Assembly (NCBI GenBank): GCA_945787445.1
Contig: CALZHT010000012.1
Coordinates: 20,416-84,415, forward strand
Direction: 5' to 3'
Length of the DNA stretch: 64,000 bases
DNA from: an uncultured Desulfobulbaceae bacterium
Lineage (GTDB): Bacteria; Desulfobacterota; Desulfobulbia; Desulfobulbales; CALZHT01
Both the position numbers and the translations under genes were made by a program. Below the pieces are notes generated by a model, which saw only the letters and a program-made list of their open reading frames with translations, had not been told where the DNA came from and searched no databases. Shown in pieces: positions 53,785-62,811 of the stretch; within the stretch, counting starts at the first letter, position 1, and each line of letters begins with the position of its first letter.

Positions 53785-54462
53785 ATGTGTGGCCGATACG
53801 CTTTTATTCCTCCTTCAATCGTAATCCTTGAGCAAATCGATCTTGGTGCAATTGCGCCACGATTCAATATTGCGCCCTCCCAGCAAATACCCATCATCCG
53901 TCAAGATCCTGAAACAGGAGATCTTCATTCCACCTATGCAAGATGGGGGCTGATTCCTTTTTGGGCCAAGGATAAAAAAATCGGCAACAAAATGATCAAT
54001 GCCCGGGCTGAAACTGTTATGCAGAAACCGGCCTTCCGGGCCGCATTCAAATACCGCAGGTGCCTTATTCCATCATCCGGGTTTTATGAATGGGATAAGC
54101 TTGGGAAAAAATCACAGCCCTATTTCGTTACAATGAAAAACACGAAGGTATTTGCCTTTGCCGGATTATGGGAGTTCTGGACAGAACAGGAAACAGGCCA
54201 GACCATAGAATCAGCGACCATAATCACCACCGCGGTCAATGCACTGCTCAGAAGAATCCATGACAGAATGCCGGCCATAGTGCCGCCGGAAAAATATGAG
54301 CAATGGTTGGCTAAAGATACCCCGCCAGAACAGTTGACTGATCTTCTGCATCCATATCCTGCAGAATTAATGGATATGTATCCGGTCAGTGATCTGGTGA
54401 ACAACCCCAGAAATGATGTTCCCGGCTGTATTAAGCAGATCAAGCTGCCGGGATTCGAGTGA
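53785..54462 (+). CDS. SRAP (YedK/HMCES-type) abasic-site-binding protein
   Basis: The 225-residue protein protects abasic sites in single-stranded DNA by forming a covalent link through its catalytic Cys2. The start is therefore set at MCGRYAF, since Cys2 must follow the initiator Met; the open frame upstream to 53638 is not coding. Family motifs are APRFNIAPSQ, WGLIPFWAKD, INARAET, RCLIPSSGFYEW and the His in RRIHDRMPAIV. Length is normal. The AT-rich upstream region includes a possible promoter, but no LexA-like box was recognised. Confidence 0.93.
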   Translation: MCGRYAFIPPSIVILEQIDLGAIAPRFNIAPSQQIPIIRQDPETGDLHSTYARWGLIPFWAKDKKIGNKMINARAETVMQKPAFRAAFKYRRCLIPSSGFYEWDKLGKKSQPYFVTMKNTKVFAFAGLWEFWTEQETGQTIESATIITTAVNALLRRIHDRMPAIVPPEKYEQWLAKDTPPEQLTDLLHPYPAELMDMYPVSDLVNNPRNDVPGCIKQIKLPGFE

Positions 54463-54608
54463 AGAATGTAGCAGCAGCGATAGCAAAGTAGAATTGTCGC
54501 TTCAGCAAGCTTATCAGGTAATGTATTGACCTGAGTCAATGATTTTATCAGGCGTCCATGTATATAATGGCTGGAAAAGATAAAATCCTGCCATTGTGAG
54601 GCCAATCC

Positions 54609-55316
54609 GTGAATTTACTCCTAACAAAAACCGCAATTATGTTCATTGCCCTTCTTTTCTTTTTTGGACCGGCCCATGACTCATTTGCCGAAAGCGCCAT
54701 AAACTGCCATTGTTTTCAGGACCGTACCTATAATCCGGCTGATAAATTTGCTGCAGACGACTACATTCTTGCCACCAGCTTCAACAGTTTACTGGCAAAG
54801 TCATTCAGTATGCCAAAAAGAAGGATTGTCATGCTTAAAATGAAAGAGGGGGTGGGGCAGGATGATCTGCTGGTCGGCCTGAAAATCGCAAACGTCACCG
54901 GGATCGATCTCCAGAAGCTTCTCACTTTACGTCGGGACAAGAAGTTTACCTGGTCAACAATTATCTCTGATCTTGCTGACAAAGAACATTTCAACAAGGA
55001 CCGCCTCGTTGAAGCCATCAGGTCCGGCCTTTCTGTTGATGAGGCGGGAGCCGGAGTTGCCGATGAACTCATTGCTGATTTTTTTAAGGTCCCGGCTGAA
55101 ACTATTCAAAGATTCAGGACAACAGGTTTGAATGAAAAAGAAATGGCTGTACTCTTTATTCTTGCCCATGCAGGGGATCGGAAGCCGGAAGCGCTTGTGG
55201 ATCTGCGTACTAAGGAAGGTAAAAGCTGGAGTGAAATTGCCAATGGTTTCAACATCGAACCCGTTGCCGCCGGCAAACTGATTATTCAGTACCCGGCCAA
55301 GCAGATTCCTCGATAA
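54609..55316 (+). CDS. Exported protein of unknown function
   Basis: The 235-residue product starts at a GTG preceded by GAGG and has a signal peptide (hydrophobic about 9-21, ending DSFA). The mature part begins with a Cys pair (INCHCFQDRTYNPADKF). It then holds helical segments in which a similar unit recurs (LLTLRRDKKFTWSTIISDLA and LVDLRTKEGKSWSEIANGFN), suggesting an internal duplication. It is probably periplasmic. I do not recognise the family. A NOSP-family gene follows after 28 bp. Confidence 0.65.
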   Translation: MNLLLTKTAIMFIALLFFFGPAHDSFAESAINCHCFQDRTYNPADKFAADDYILATSFNSLLAKSFSMPKRRIVMLKMKEGVGQDDLLVGLKIANVTGIDLQKLLTLRRDKKFTWSTIISDLADKEHFNKDRLVEAIRSGLSVDEAGAGVADELIADFFKVPAETIQRFRTTGLNEKEMAVLFILAHAGDRKPEALVDLRTKEGKSWSEIANGFNIEPVAAGKLIIQYPAKQIPR

Positions 55317-55344
55317 TCAGCAAAAAGCCGGTAGGGAGAATACA

Positions 55345-55710
55345 ATGTCACAGTTACATCCGCGCATGAAAAGAGAGCGTAAAACCGTTGCATTAATGAT
55401 CGCCCTCTATTGCCGAGACCATCACCAGACAAAACAGGAACTCTGTAAAGAATGCCAAGAGCTTTCAGAATACGCTAACGTGCGGCTTAAAAACTGCCCT
55501 TTTCAGGAAAACAAGACAACCTGCGGTAATTGCCCTGTCCATTGTTATAAGCCCAAAATGCGGGAAAAAATCCGGGAAGTTATGAGGTATGCGGGACCTC
55601 GCATGATGTGGCATCATCCGGTGCTGGCCATTGGCCATATGATCGACGGGTGGCGAAAAGAGCCGGGTCCCAAGAAACAGAAAGGAGCGGCTGAAACAAA
55701 TAGGGGATAA
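55345..55710 (+). CDS. Nitrous oxide-stimulated promoter (NOSP) family protein
   Basis: The 121-residue protein matches the small Cys-rich NOSP family: HPRMKRERKTVALMI at the N-terminus, then LCKECQELSEYANVRLKNCPF, KTTCGNCPVHCYKP and MRYAGPRMMWHHP. The cysteine pattern (CXXC, CXXCXXXC) points to metal or Fe-S binding. The function is not established; the name comes from expression of a homologue. A gggag ribosome site precedes the ATG. Confidence 0.85.
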   Translation: MSQLHPRMKRERKTVALMIALYCRDHHQTKQELCKECQELSEYANVRLKNCPFQENKTTCGNCPVHCYKPKMREKIREVMRYAGPRMMWHHPVLAIGHMIDGWRKEPGPKKQKGAAETNRG

Positions 55711-55781
55711 CTGACTTTGCAAGCCGTGCCGTTGCGGCTCCAGCCACTTGTTGTGCCTTGTTTTTCATTTATCTTAGATAA

Positions 55782-56285
55782 TCAGTGTATTTCCCGAAAA
55801 CTTTTTTTGTCTGCTCCACATATTGGACAAGACTCTGGTGGCTTTTCTATGTTTATATATCCGCAGAACTGACAAACAAAATATTTTTGGGCCTTATTGA
55901 CTGTAACGTCTTTTGTCTCTTTTGAATAAAAGGACATTATCCGCCTTTCAGCTGCACGAAGTTGAGACAAAACCTGGGTTATTGCTTTGTTTTCTTCTTG
56001 TTGCGCCTCACGTAAATTTTCAGAATATTCTCCAATAATTACTTCTAGTTCTTTTTCAAAAATTGTAGAAATGTAGTGGCCAGAAGTGTCAATTTGACCT
56101 CTAAGTGAATTGAATAAACGACGAGCCTGAACTGACTCAGATTCAGATATAACCCTTAATAAATGACTGACTTCTTGACGGCCTTCTTGTCTTGCTTTTT
56201 GTGAATATACTTTTTTCCTGGCCGATGCCTTCGATAATAAGCCGAAGGTTTTAATCAGTTTTTCTCTTAGTTGAATCTTGTTCAT
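55782..56285 (-). CDS. Rubrerythrin-like protein with C-terminal rubredoxin domain
   Basis: The 167-residue protein has a helical N-terminal region with Glu-rich helices (RQEGRQEVSHLLRVISESESVQA, EKELEVIIGEYSENLREAQQEE) resembling the di-iron ferritin-like bundle of rubrerythrin. A short rubredoxin domain (YFVCQFCGYINIEKPPESCPICGAD; two CXXC pairs) follows. Rubrerythrins remove peroxide in anaerobes. The EXXH pattern of the iron sites is not fully clear, so the ferritin-like half may be divergent. It is a single gene on the minus strand. Confidence 0.8.
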   Translation of the reverse strand: MNKIQLREKLIKTFGLLSKASARKKVYSQKARQEGRQEVSHLLRVISESESVQARRLFNSLRGQIDTSGHYISTIFEKELEVIIGEYSENLREAQQEENKAITQVLSQLRAAERRIMSFYSKETKDVTVNKAQKYFVCQFCGYINIEKPPESCPICGADKKSFREIH

Positions 56286-56618
56286 TTATCTTATTTTCAA
56301 CCGTGGCCTTAGCTAGTTCTTTGGCAATCATTTTTCATTTAATATGGGGTCTGGACTGAAAAATCATTTTTGTGTTTCGTCTTTCTAATAATAGCAATTT
56401 TCGAAACCTATCGGATAACCAACGTATTTAGCAAGGGAAAATATGAAAAAATAGTAGAGTTCAATGTTTTCTATAGATACTTCCACCATGTTTAGCTGTT
56501 TCCAAGACCCCCCTTGCGACAATTTGCCACATTGTCAAATCCTGAAATATCCCCTATGAGGAAAGCAGGAATAAAATAGCATTTCCAGGCAGTCAAAAAA
56601 ACAGGAAAAGGAGGGACT
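56286..56618. other. Intergenic region with RegA-box-like site
   Basis: The 333-bp gap is divergent between the rubrerythrin-like gene and the FG-GAP gene and contains no coding frame. Its main feature is the 19-mer at 56515-56533 identical to the one upstream of regB. No clear -35/-10 pair was identified. Confidence 0.55.
56515..56533. promoter_or_regulatory. RegA-box-like operator upstream of the FG-GAP/dihaem genes
   Basis: TGCGACAATTTGCCACATT is identical over 19 bp to 23747-23765 upstream of regB and contains the GCGAC-N5-GCCAC dyad. It lies about 85 bp upstream of the FG-GAP start codon, a suitable place for an activator. Confidence 0.5.
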
Positions 56619-57983
56619 ATGAGCAAACAGCGATTTGAAATTCTATCTCTGGTTTTATTGTTTTTAGTGGGGGCTGGTTTCAGCAGTCATGCAGCATCCG
56701 GACCACCGATGTCTAAAAAAAAGGGATCAACTGGTCTGGGAGCCAATTCCTTGAAAGGTGGTATGCAGGGCCATTCAGGTATTGCAATGGATCTGAACAA
56801 TGACGGACTGAAAGATCTGGTAGTTGGGGCGCCCTATGCAAAGTTAAGAAATAAAGTTGGGGCCATACAGATTTATCTGGCGCATTCCAAAGGGTTTTCC
56901 GCCAAGCCGACAAGGATCATCAGGGATGACGGCAATTTTGGCTGGAGCTTGGCGGGATTGGGTAACAACAGTTCGGGCGGCAATGGATTATTTGCGGTCG
57001 GTGCTTACAGTGGCAGCGGGGAAAATGTTTCATTGTCAGGAACCGTCACAGTGTATCAGGGAGGAAAAAATTCGCAAAAGGCACTGGTGCTGGAAGGTGA
57101 CAACGCCATGGACAAGTTCGGATATGCAGTGGCATCCGGAGATCTGAATGGAGATGGCAGCATTGATCTCATCGTTGGCGCGCCATTCCATTCGCCAAGC
57201 CCAGCGCTTTATCAGAAAGGAGCGGTATACGTCTATTTCGGACCTGATTTTGAAATGTCAGGACGATTAAAAATTGCCGCAACGGCAGAATATGGTGGGA
57301 TCGGATTTTCTCTGGCAACCGGTGATATCAATGATGATGGTGTGGATGATTTGTTGATGGAGGCTGCTGGAAAAGTGATCGGCTTTTATGGTGGTCAGGA
57401 TTTTTCCACATCAACAGGTGGCGGGCCTAACTTGACTGTTACTGGCAGGGATCGAGGGTATGGCCGTTCAATTGCTGTTCTCTGGGACCTTGATCAGGAT
57501 GGTTTCAATGATATCGCGATTGGCGCTCAACAGGCTGTGGTTGCTGGAGTCATTGATTCAGGCCGTGTTTTTATTGTCAAAGGAGGAGATGGCACGCGGG
57601 TGATCAATGCTGATGCGAATTCCACGGATCGGTTGGCCATGATAGAGGGGGCAATGGATTGCGGCATGTTTGGCGCCCAGGTTCTGCCGGTTGATGATGT
57701 TAACGGTGACGGTACTCCTGATCTGCTGGTGAGTGCTCCCCATGCCGATGGAGATCCCTGGTTGATGACCGGAAAACTCTATCTGTTCAGCGGCAGCGGT
57801 CTTGCTGGAGATGCAACCGTCAGTATAGCACAATCTCTCCCAGGGAAAAAACGTGATATGCATCTGGGATTTTTCCTGGCAGCACTTGGCCGGGGAAATC
57901 TGGTTGCAGTCGGAGCTCCTACTGAAAGAAACAATACCGGCAGGGTCAGGCTTATGGATCTGAACACGGCCGGCATGGAATAA
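56619..57983 (+). CDS. Secreted FG-GAP repeat (integrin-alpha-like beta-propeller) protein
   Basis: The 454-residue exported protein has a signal peptide (hydrophobic about 9-22, ending SHA). At least five FG-GAP blades follow, each with a Ca-binding DxNxDG loop followed by DLxxGAP: DLNNDGLKDLVVGAPYA, DLNGDGSIDLIVGAPFH, DINDDGVDDLLMEA, DLDQDGFNDIAIGAQ and DVNGDGTPDLLVSAPHA. Such propellers bind surface ligands or other proteins in the envelope. The gene is followed after 26 bp by the dihaem protein, so the two are likely co-expressed. An aaggaggg ribosome site precedes the ATG. Confidence 0.88.
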   Translation: MSKQRFEILSLVLLFLVGAGFSSHAASGPPMSKKKGSTGLGANSLKGGMQGHSGIAMDLNNDGLKDLVVGAPYAKLRNKVGAIQIYLAHSKGFSAKPTRIIRDDGNFGWSLAGLGNNSSGGNGLFAVGAYSGSGENVSLSGTVTVYQGGKNSQKALVLEGDNAMDKFGYAVASGDLNGDGSIDLIVGAPFHSPSPALYQKGAVYVYFGPDFEMSGRLKIAATAEYGGIGFSLATGDINDDGVDDLLMEAAGKVIGFYGGQDFSTSTGGGPNLTVTGRDRGYGRSIAVLWDLDQDGFNDIAIGAQQAVVAGVIDSGRVFIVKGGDGTRVINADANSTDRLAMIEGAMDCGMFGAQVLPVDDVNGDGTPDLLVSAPHADGDPWLMTGKLYLFSGSGLAGDATVSIAQSLPGKKRDMHLGFFLAALGRGNLVAVGAPTERNNTGRVRLMDLNTAGME

Positions 57984-58009
57984 TAATCGAGGAAAAAGGA
58001 GGAATATCC

Positions 58010-59086
58010 ATGAAAAAAACAGTGATTACTTGTATCTGCCTCGCAGCATTCTGTGCCGTTGCCATTGCGGCAATATATGATGAAAGTAATTTTTCAGCAG
58101 GAGGCAGGATGTTTCAACCCGCACCCACTGGTCATGAGGTGGGTAAAGACAACGGTTCAGGACGCGGCATCCATCATCCGAGCGAAGACTGTGGCCGCTG
58201 CCATCGGGTCGGCGGTCGGGCTGAACATTATTTATGGACCATGTCAGGAACTCTTTACAATGACCGATCCGGCCGTTCAGTGCTCACCGGAGGCGAGATA
58301 CTCATGGAGGATAGGGATGGAAATGTTATCAGTCTGACCAGCAACCGGTCCGGCAATTTTTGGACCACCGTTCCGATTGCCAGTGATCCGTACACGGTGT
58401 CCAACTACCATGGCCATGAACCCTTTGTGCCCATGTACGTTGAAGACGATGAAGGCAATCTGATCGAACCTGCAGATCCGGAAAATCCAAAGACATGGCA
58501 CTATAAAACCTGGCTCCGTAAAGGCAATATGGTCAGAACCATGATGACTATTGGCGGGGTTGGCGGCAGTCCGGTCTATAACCGAATGACTTGCAATATG
58601 CATCACGGCGGGGTTGCCCATCGATCCGGTGCTTTGTGGGTTGGCAAAAAACCGACTTTGCCTGGGTATCCTGATTCGGAACTCAGCTATCGGAAGCATA
58701 TTTATCCGATCCTGCGCAGCAATTGTGCACCATGCCACATTCCCGGCAAAACCAGAACGTCTGTCAACACCAAGACGGATCTGCCTGAATTCGGCGCGAC
58801 AGCAACCTGTATTGATTACAGCGGCGGTCTTGATCTCATGATTTATGAGGGTTCATCTGTTGAGGTGCCAAAGCTTGATCCTGATGGTATGCCATCCGGC
58901 ACGGAAATTATCTCGAAAATCGGCGTCACTGATGTGGTGGATAGCAATGATCCGGCAAACAGTCTTCTTCTCAGAAAAACGATTTTTAATGGTGAAGAAC
59001 ACGGAGGAGGGTCTTTCTGGAAAAAGCGTTCCCCAGATTACCTGGCCTTGAAGCAGTGGATCCGGGAGGGAGCATTGGAAAATTAA
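58010..59086 (+). CDS. Exported dihaem c-type cytochrome-like protein
   Basis: The 358-residue protein has a signal peptide (about 1-21) and two CXXCH haem-binding motifs, CGRCH at 61-65 and CAPCH at 239-243. Between them lies a carboxypeptidase-like beta domain (about 80-150; GGEILMEDRDGNVISLT, APIASDPYTV-like pattern). A CNMHHGG motif near 195 is not a haem site but could supply His ligands. The C-terminal part (SLLLRKTIFNGEEHGG, DYLALKQWIREGA) is the pattern seen in cytochromes annotated as c-type haem-binding domains. It probably carries electrons in the periplasm or at the cell surface together with the FG-GAP protein. Confidence 0.85.
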   Translation: MKKTVITCICLAAFCAVAIAAIYDESNFSAGGRMFQPAPTGHEVGKDNGSGRGIHHPSEDCGRCHRVGGRAEHYLWTMSGTLYNDRSGRSVLTGGEILMEDRDGNVISLTSNRSGNFWTTVPIASDPYTVSNYHGHEPFVPMYVEDDEGNLIEPADPENPKTWHYKTWLRKGNMVRTMMTIGGVGGSPVYNRMTCNMHHGGVAHRSGALWVGKKPTLPGYPDSELSYRKHIYPILRSNCAPCHIPGKTRTSVNTKTDLPEFGATATCIDYSGGLDLMIYEGSSVEVPKLDPDGMPSGTEIISKIGVTDVVDSNDPANSLLLRKTIFNGEEHGGGSFWKKRSPDYLALKQWIREGALEN

Positions 59087-59326
59087 GTTCTTTCATGAAA
59101 GATAAGGGGGGGTAGGGCTGGGATCGGGCCACGTTAAGAAATTGGAAATTCATGATTACTATCCAAAAAAGAACGTGTTCTGACCCCACCTATTCTCTTT
59201 TTTGCTATCAGAATGGACAAGGATTTTTCTAGCTTAAAGCAAGAAAACAACACCCTTTTTGCCCCATGTTTTATTTTTCAAGAAAAACATAATTGTATGG
59301 CAATCCATTTTTCCTCCAGTGAAGCA

Positions 59327-61276
59327 TCAATGTCTATCCGGGGGCAATTCCGAGCGGAGTCCTTGCGCAGCCGCCGGGTTCAGTATTTCAACCGCTGCCG
59401 TTGCCACCGATTTCCATCGTTCATCCTTCCAATATTCAAGGTAGCGGGTAAATTGCCGCCGGGTGGAAAAGACATGAAATGATTTTTCGCCCATTAATTC
59501 AACTATCTTACGACAGTGATGGGTCACATTCCTGGTAATCGCTCGTTTATCCGGTTTTTTTTGCCGTCCTGCCTCAAGCATTTCCAGCTCTGCCAGGGTG
59601 CCGTGCGCCCAGGCAATGGTTTCCGGTGAGGTGCTTTCCAGGTCAAGTTGAGCAGCATTTCGTGTCAATACCCACCATTCCTCATCGGCGGGGTCGCCTA
59701 AAATGGTACTGAGCGATATGTATTGCGACCCCGTCCAATGATTTTTCATTTCCCGCTTCACCGCCTTGGCATAATAATCACGGGCTGTTTTCAATGCCAG
59801 ATCAGCGTCATCTTTAAGCCCACGCTTATGTAATAAAAGACTGAGGCGTTTTTCCATGGCTCCGCGCATGCCGTAACATTCCGCCTGTAACGCACGTTCC
59901 GCATAGCTCTCCCCGGTCGGTAATTCATTTTCCCAATCTTCGAGCCGATCCCTGACCTCCTCGATCGCCTCATCCATGATCTTCTTACCCTCTTCGGTAT
60001 TTACATCGGCCCGATCCGCCCGGTCGAAGGCCACATCTGCTGCTTTTCGGCGCTGGCGGTCTCTAAACCCAAATACTTGGTGCTGAAAGTCGAATGGAAG
60101 GTCGGCATAGACAACCAGGCTTGCCCAATCATGGTCCTTACCGGAACTTGCGCGGAGCAAATTGCGTAAATCACGCATAATGCAGCGCGGGTCATCCCCT
60201 CTGAGCAACGCCTCATAAAGCGCTTGCGCCACCCGTATCGAACCCGTCTTGGTTAAGGGAAACTGCGAAGCAAACACCCAGGGAATGCCAAAGGCATGGA
60301 GATCATGCGCCAGGCTGCCGCCCGTGCTCAAAATTGAGGCCTGATTTCCGCTATCACAGGTCATCAGCGAAACAACCGACGGGCGCGAACAATCGCAAGA
60401 ATCACTGCGTGTCGCCATCAATGCCTGAGCCAGCCGTTCTCCACTGACCACTTCCATTATCGAAGGCTCGTACTCATCGCACAAGGCCAAGCCATAACGT
60501 TTTTCTCCCCCGGCCAGTTCGAAGCTTGCACCATGGGCCAGTATGTGAACGTGGGTATAACAATCGTTTGCACAAAGCTGACGGATGTGCTGCAAAGAAG
60601 CATTGGTAACAACCTTGATAATTTTTTTAACATGTTCGATACGCTGATTACCCGACGACTCCCATCTCACCCAGGGCTCAATGGCGCTACGGATGGCATG
60701 AAGATGTTCCTTGGTCGGGACAGTCAAGCTGCCCGGTGCAGATGAGATAAACAGTATGCGTGGAGGACGATCCCAGCTAATCGGCAACGGACGGGCTCGG
60801 CGGACCTCGCGTGTCAAAGTAATTGGAACCCGCTCCTGTAGCAACATCGGCAGGCCTTCACCTGGGAAACCCTGCGGTGAAATCGCCAATTCAAATGGCA
60901 ACAGTGATAATTCAGAACCGGCCAAGGACAAACGCATGTGAATTCCTGCGCCCTCACTAGGTTGCAGCCGGCTAAGCTCGGGGCTCAGGGTCTCTATTTC
61001 CCGCAGAAGGTTTCCTACAAAACGCCCCAGTTCTTCAATCTCCGCCTGGCGCATGCGATTATCCAGCGCCACCACATGACGCGACTCCTCATCAACATAG
61101 TAATAGCGCAACCGCTCCAGACGGTGTAAAAGCTCTCGGTGCTCAAGTTTGATATGAAAGGTTGCCGGACCACCATCGCCACACAAAGCCAGATATGGCG
61201 TCAGGGGTGAGAGCAACTGATTATGCGCCGGTCCTGCTCGCAGCAGTTCAAGTTTAACCTCTAGCAAATCCGTCAT
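59327..61276 (-). CDS. CHAT-domain caspase-like protein
   Basis: The 649-residue protein has an N-terminal helical/beta region (1-165) and a CHAT peptidase domain (about 170-395) with the His-Cys dyad of the caspase-like fold: His248 in VHILAHGAS and Cys307 in SLMTCDSGN. A helical C-terminal region (about 410-630) resembles TPR-type repeats (YAKAVKREM, AERALQAECYGMRG). CHAT proteases act in bacterial cell-death and conflict systems and in CRISPR-linked Craspase. The metallophosphoesterase gene ends 5 bp upstream on the same strand, so the two form one operon. No signal peptide is present. The substrate is unknown. Confidence 0.88.
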   Translation of the reverse strand: MTDLLEVKLELLRAGPAHNQLLSPLTPYLALCGDGGPATFHIKLEHRELLHRLERLRYYYVDEESRHVVALDNRMRQAEIEELGRFVGNLLREIETLSPELSRLQPSEGAGIHMRLSLAGSELSLLPFELAISPQGFPGEGLPMLLQERVPITLTREVRRARPLPISWDRPPRILFISSAPGSLTVPTKEHLHAIRSAIEPWVRWESSGNQRIEHVKKIIKVVTNASLQHIRQLCANDCYTHVHILAHGASFELAGGEKRYGLALCDEYEPSIMEVVSGERLAQALMATRSDSCDCSRPSVVSLMTCDSGNQASILSTGGSLAHDLHAFGIPWVFASQFPLTKTGSIRVAQALYEALLRGDDPRCIMRDLRNLLRASSGKDHDWASLVVYADLPFDFQHQVFGFRDRQRRKAADVAFDRADRADVNTEEGKKIMDEAIEEVRDRLEDWENELPTGESYAERALQAECYGMRGAMEKRLSLLLHKRGLKDDADLALKTARDYYAKAVKREMKNHWTGSQYISLSTILGDPADEEWWVLTRNAAQLDLESTSPETIAWAHGTLAELEMLEAGRQKKPDKRAITRNVTHHCRKIVELMGEKSFHVFSTRRQFTRYLEYWKDERWKSVATAAVEILNPAAAQGLRSELPPDRH

Positions 61277-61281
61277 GGTCT

Positions 61282-62811
61282 TTATCTCCTTGTATACTGC
61301 GTTCCAGGTATCGCTGTCAGCGTGATCTTCCCATCAGCGCCATCTTCAACGTGAAAAAGTTCACCGGTTGTCACGTTATCCTGAGCTGATATCCTCACCA
61401 ACGTGGAGCGATTTAAAATAAGGCCTTCCGTGCCTCCGCCTGCTTTCTTAACCTGGGTATTATCCAGGCCACTCATGGTCCCGGACTTTAATACCTTAAA
61501 TACTTTCTTAAACTCCTTTTTGTCCTTCAGCACCGTATTGGACAATCGTAACAAGCGCGCCCATGTGCCGCAGTTGTAATAAAACCGTTTCCCACCGTCC
61601 AGCGGTATTGCCCGTTCTAAATGGGTATGTCCGGTGACGATAAAGTCCACACTTGACCCCACTTGTTTGGTAATCCGCTCAAATGTTTCATCCTTGGTGG
61701 TCAATTCATAGGTATCATCTTTTTCCAGCCAATCCAACAGCGCACGTCTGAGGGCATCATCTTTTGGCACACCCCGGATACGATCGTAGATATAACCAAA
61801 GGTACCAAGTGTTTCAGCCGTTGATTCCGCCCCGGCATTATCCAGCGGTTGTATGCCCGCCGCGTAATCCTCTTCCACCGCCAGCAGCAAATCGTCGGCA
61901 TCTTCTGACACAGTGGGGGATAATTTAATTCCTTCCTTGAAATTGGCGCCTAACAAGTTATCCAGGGCCACATCACCAGCTGCCGTATCCGTGGTTTGTT
62001 CGAGTGAATCCACCGACAAAATACCCTTCCTTTCCAGATAACCCCAAAACAGGTCCTTGGCCACCTTGGGCACCGCGCCAATGGCATCCTTTACCCGGCC
62101 GGGGTCGAGCGCCAGGAGAATCGGGACAACGGCCTTGGTTTCCGGTTTGAGCAAATCCACAAAGGGATAATCGCGTTTTATATTATTCATAACATCGACG
62201 ACCAATCGTGTACCAGCATTCGGCTTCCAATCCTTGTAACGACGTCCGGCATTTAATGCGCCAGCTAATTCACAGAGCGAATCCTGGTCCACAACATTCC
62301 AGTCATCCACCTCGTTACCGTGGGTGCATAACACCCGGGCATCACCTACATTACAGGAATAACCGACACCACGGGTGGCAAAAATGATACGGCCTTGAGC
62401 AGCGGCATCATCTCCCGCGATATTTTTTCGAATCCAATATTCAACAAACGGCAGCATCAACTCTATATCGTGATTACCCAACGCGATTATCAGATGACGT
62501 CCTGGCGTGCCGACGAACTTAGCCAAGGCCTTCCATACTGGTTTGAAAGAAGAATCATTGGCGATCCGCTCCATCATCGCTTCAGCATTTTCCATGGCGA
62601 TGTATCCATCATTTTCTTCAGCAAGCGAGTCTATCACGTCACCATTTAACACCAGTGCAACTTTATTTTTATTACGCACTTTGGACAGATGATCGATTAA
62701 ACGTCCTAACCGTGTACCTTGGTGAAATATCTGGAACTCAGGTTTTGTTCCACCCATGTGAATATCAGAGATGACATATATTTCGTCGAATTGTGGCAAT
62801 GAACTGATCAT
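61282..62811 (-). CDS. Calcineurin-like metallophosphoesterase paired with the CHAT protein
   Basis: The 509-residue protein carries the complete metallophosphoesterase motif series: SDIHMGG (Asp16, His18), LNGDVID, LGNHDIEL, CTHGNEVDDW and a late TGHTHLERAI. Between the last two lies an insertion of about 200 residues, mostly helical and acidic, not part of the usual core. The C-terminus adds a beta-rich domain (about 440-509). Possible substrates are nucleotides, cyclic nucleotides or nucleic acids; nothing in the sequence decides. It is the first gene of a two-gene minus-strand operon with the CHAT protease. The AT-rich region beyond 62811 should contain the promoter. Confidence 0.88.
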   Translation of the reverse strand: MISSLPQFDEIYVISDIHMGGTKPEFQIFHQGTRLGRLIDHLSKVRNKNKVALVLNGDVIDSLAEENDGYIAMENAEAMMERIANDSSFKPVWKALAKFVGTPGRHLIIALGNHDIELMLPFVEYWIRKNIAGDDAAAQGRIIFATRGVGYSCNVGDARVLCTHGNEVDDWNVVDQDSLCELAGALNAGRRYKDWKPNAGTRLVVDVMNNIKRDYPFVDLLKPETKAVVPILLALDPGRVKDAIGAVPKVAKDLFWGYLERKGILSVDSLEQTTDTAAGDVALDNLLGANFKEGIKLSPTVSEDADDLLLAVEEDYAAGIQPLDNAGAESTAETLGTFGYIYDRIRGVPKDDALRRALLDWLEKDDTYELTTKDETFERITKQVGSSVDFIVTGHTHLERAIPLDGGKRFYYNCGTWARLLRLSNTVLKDKKEFKKVFKVLKSGTMSGLDNTQVKKAGGGTEGLILNRSTLVRISAQDNVTTGELFHVEDGADGKITLTAIPGTQYTRR

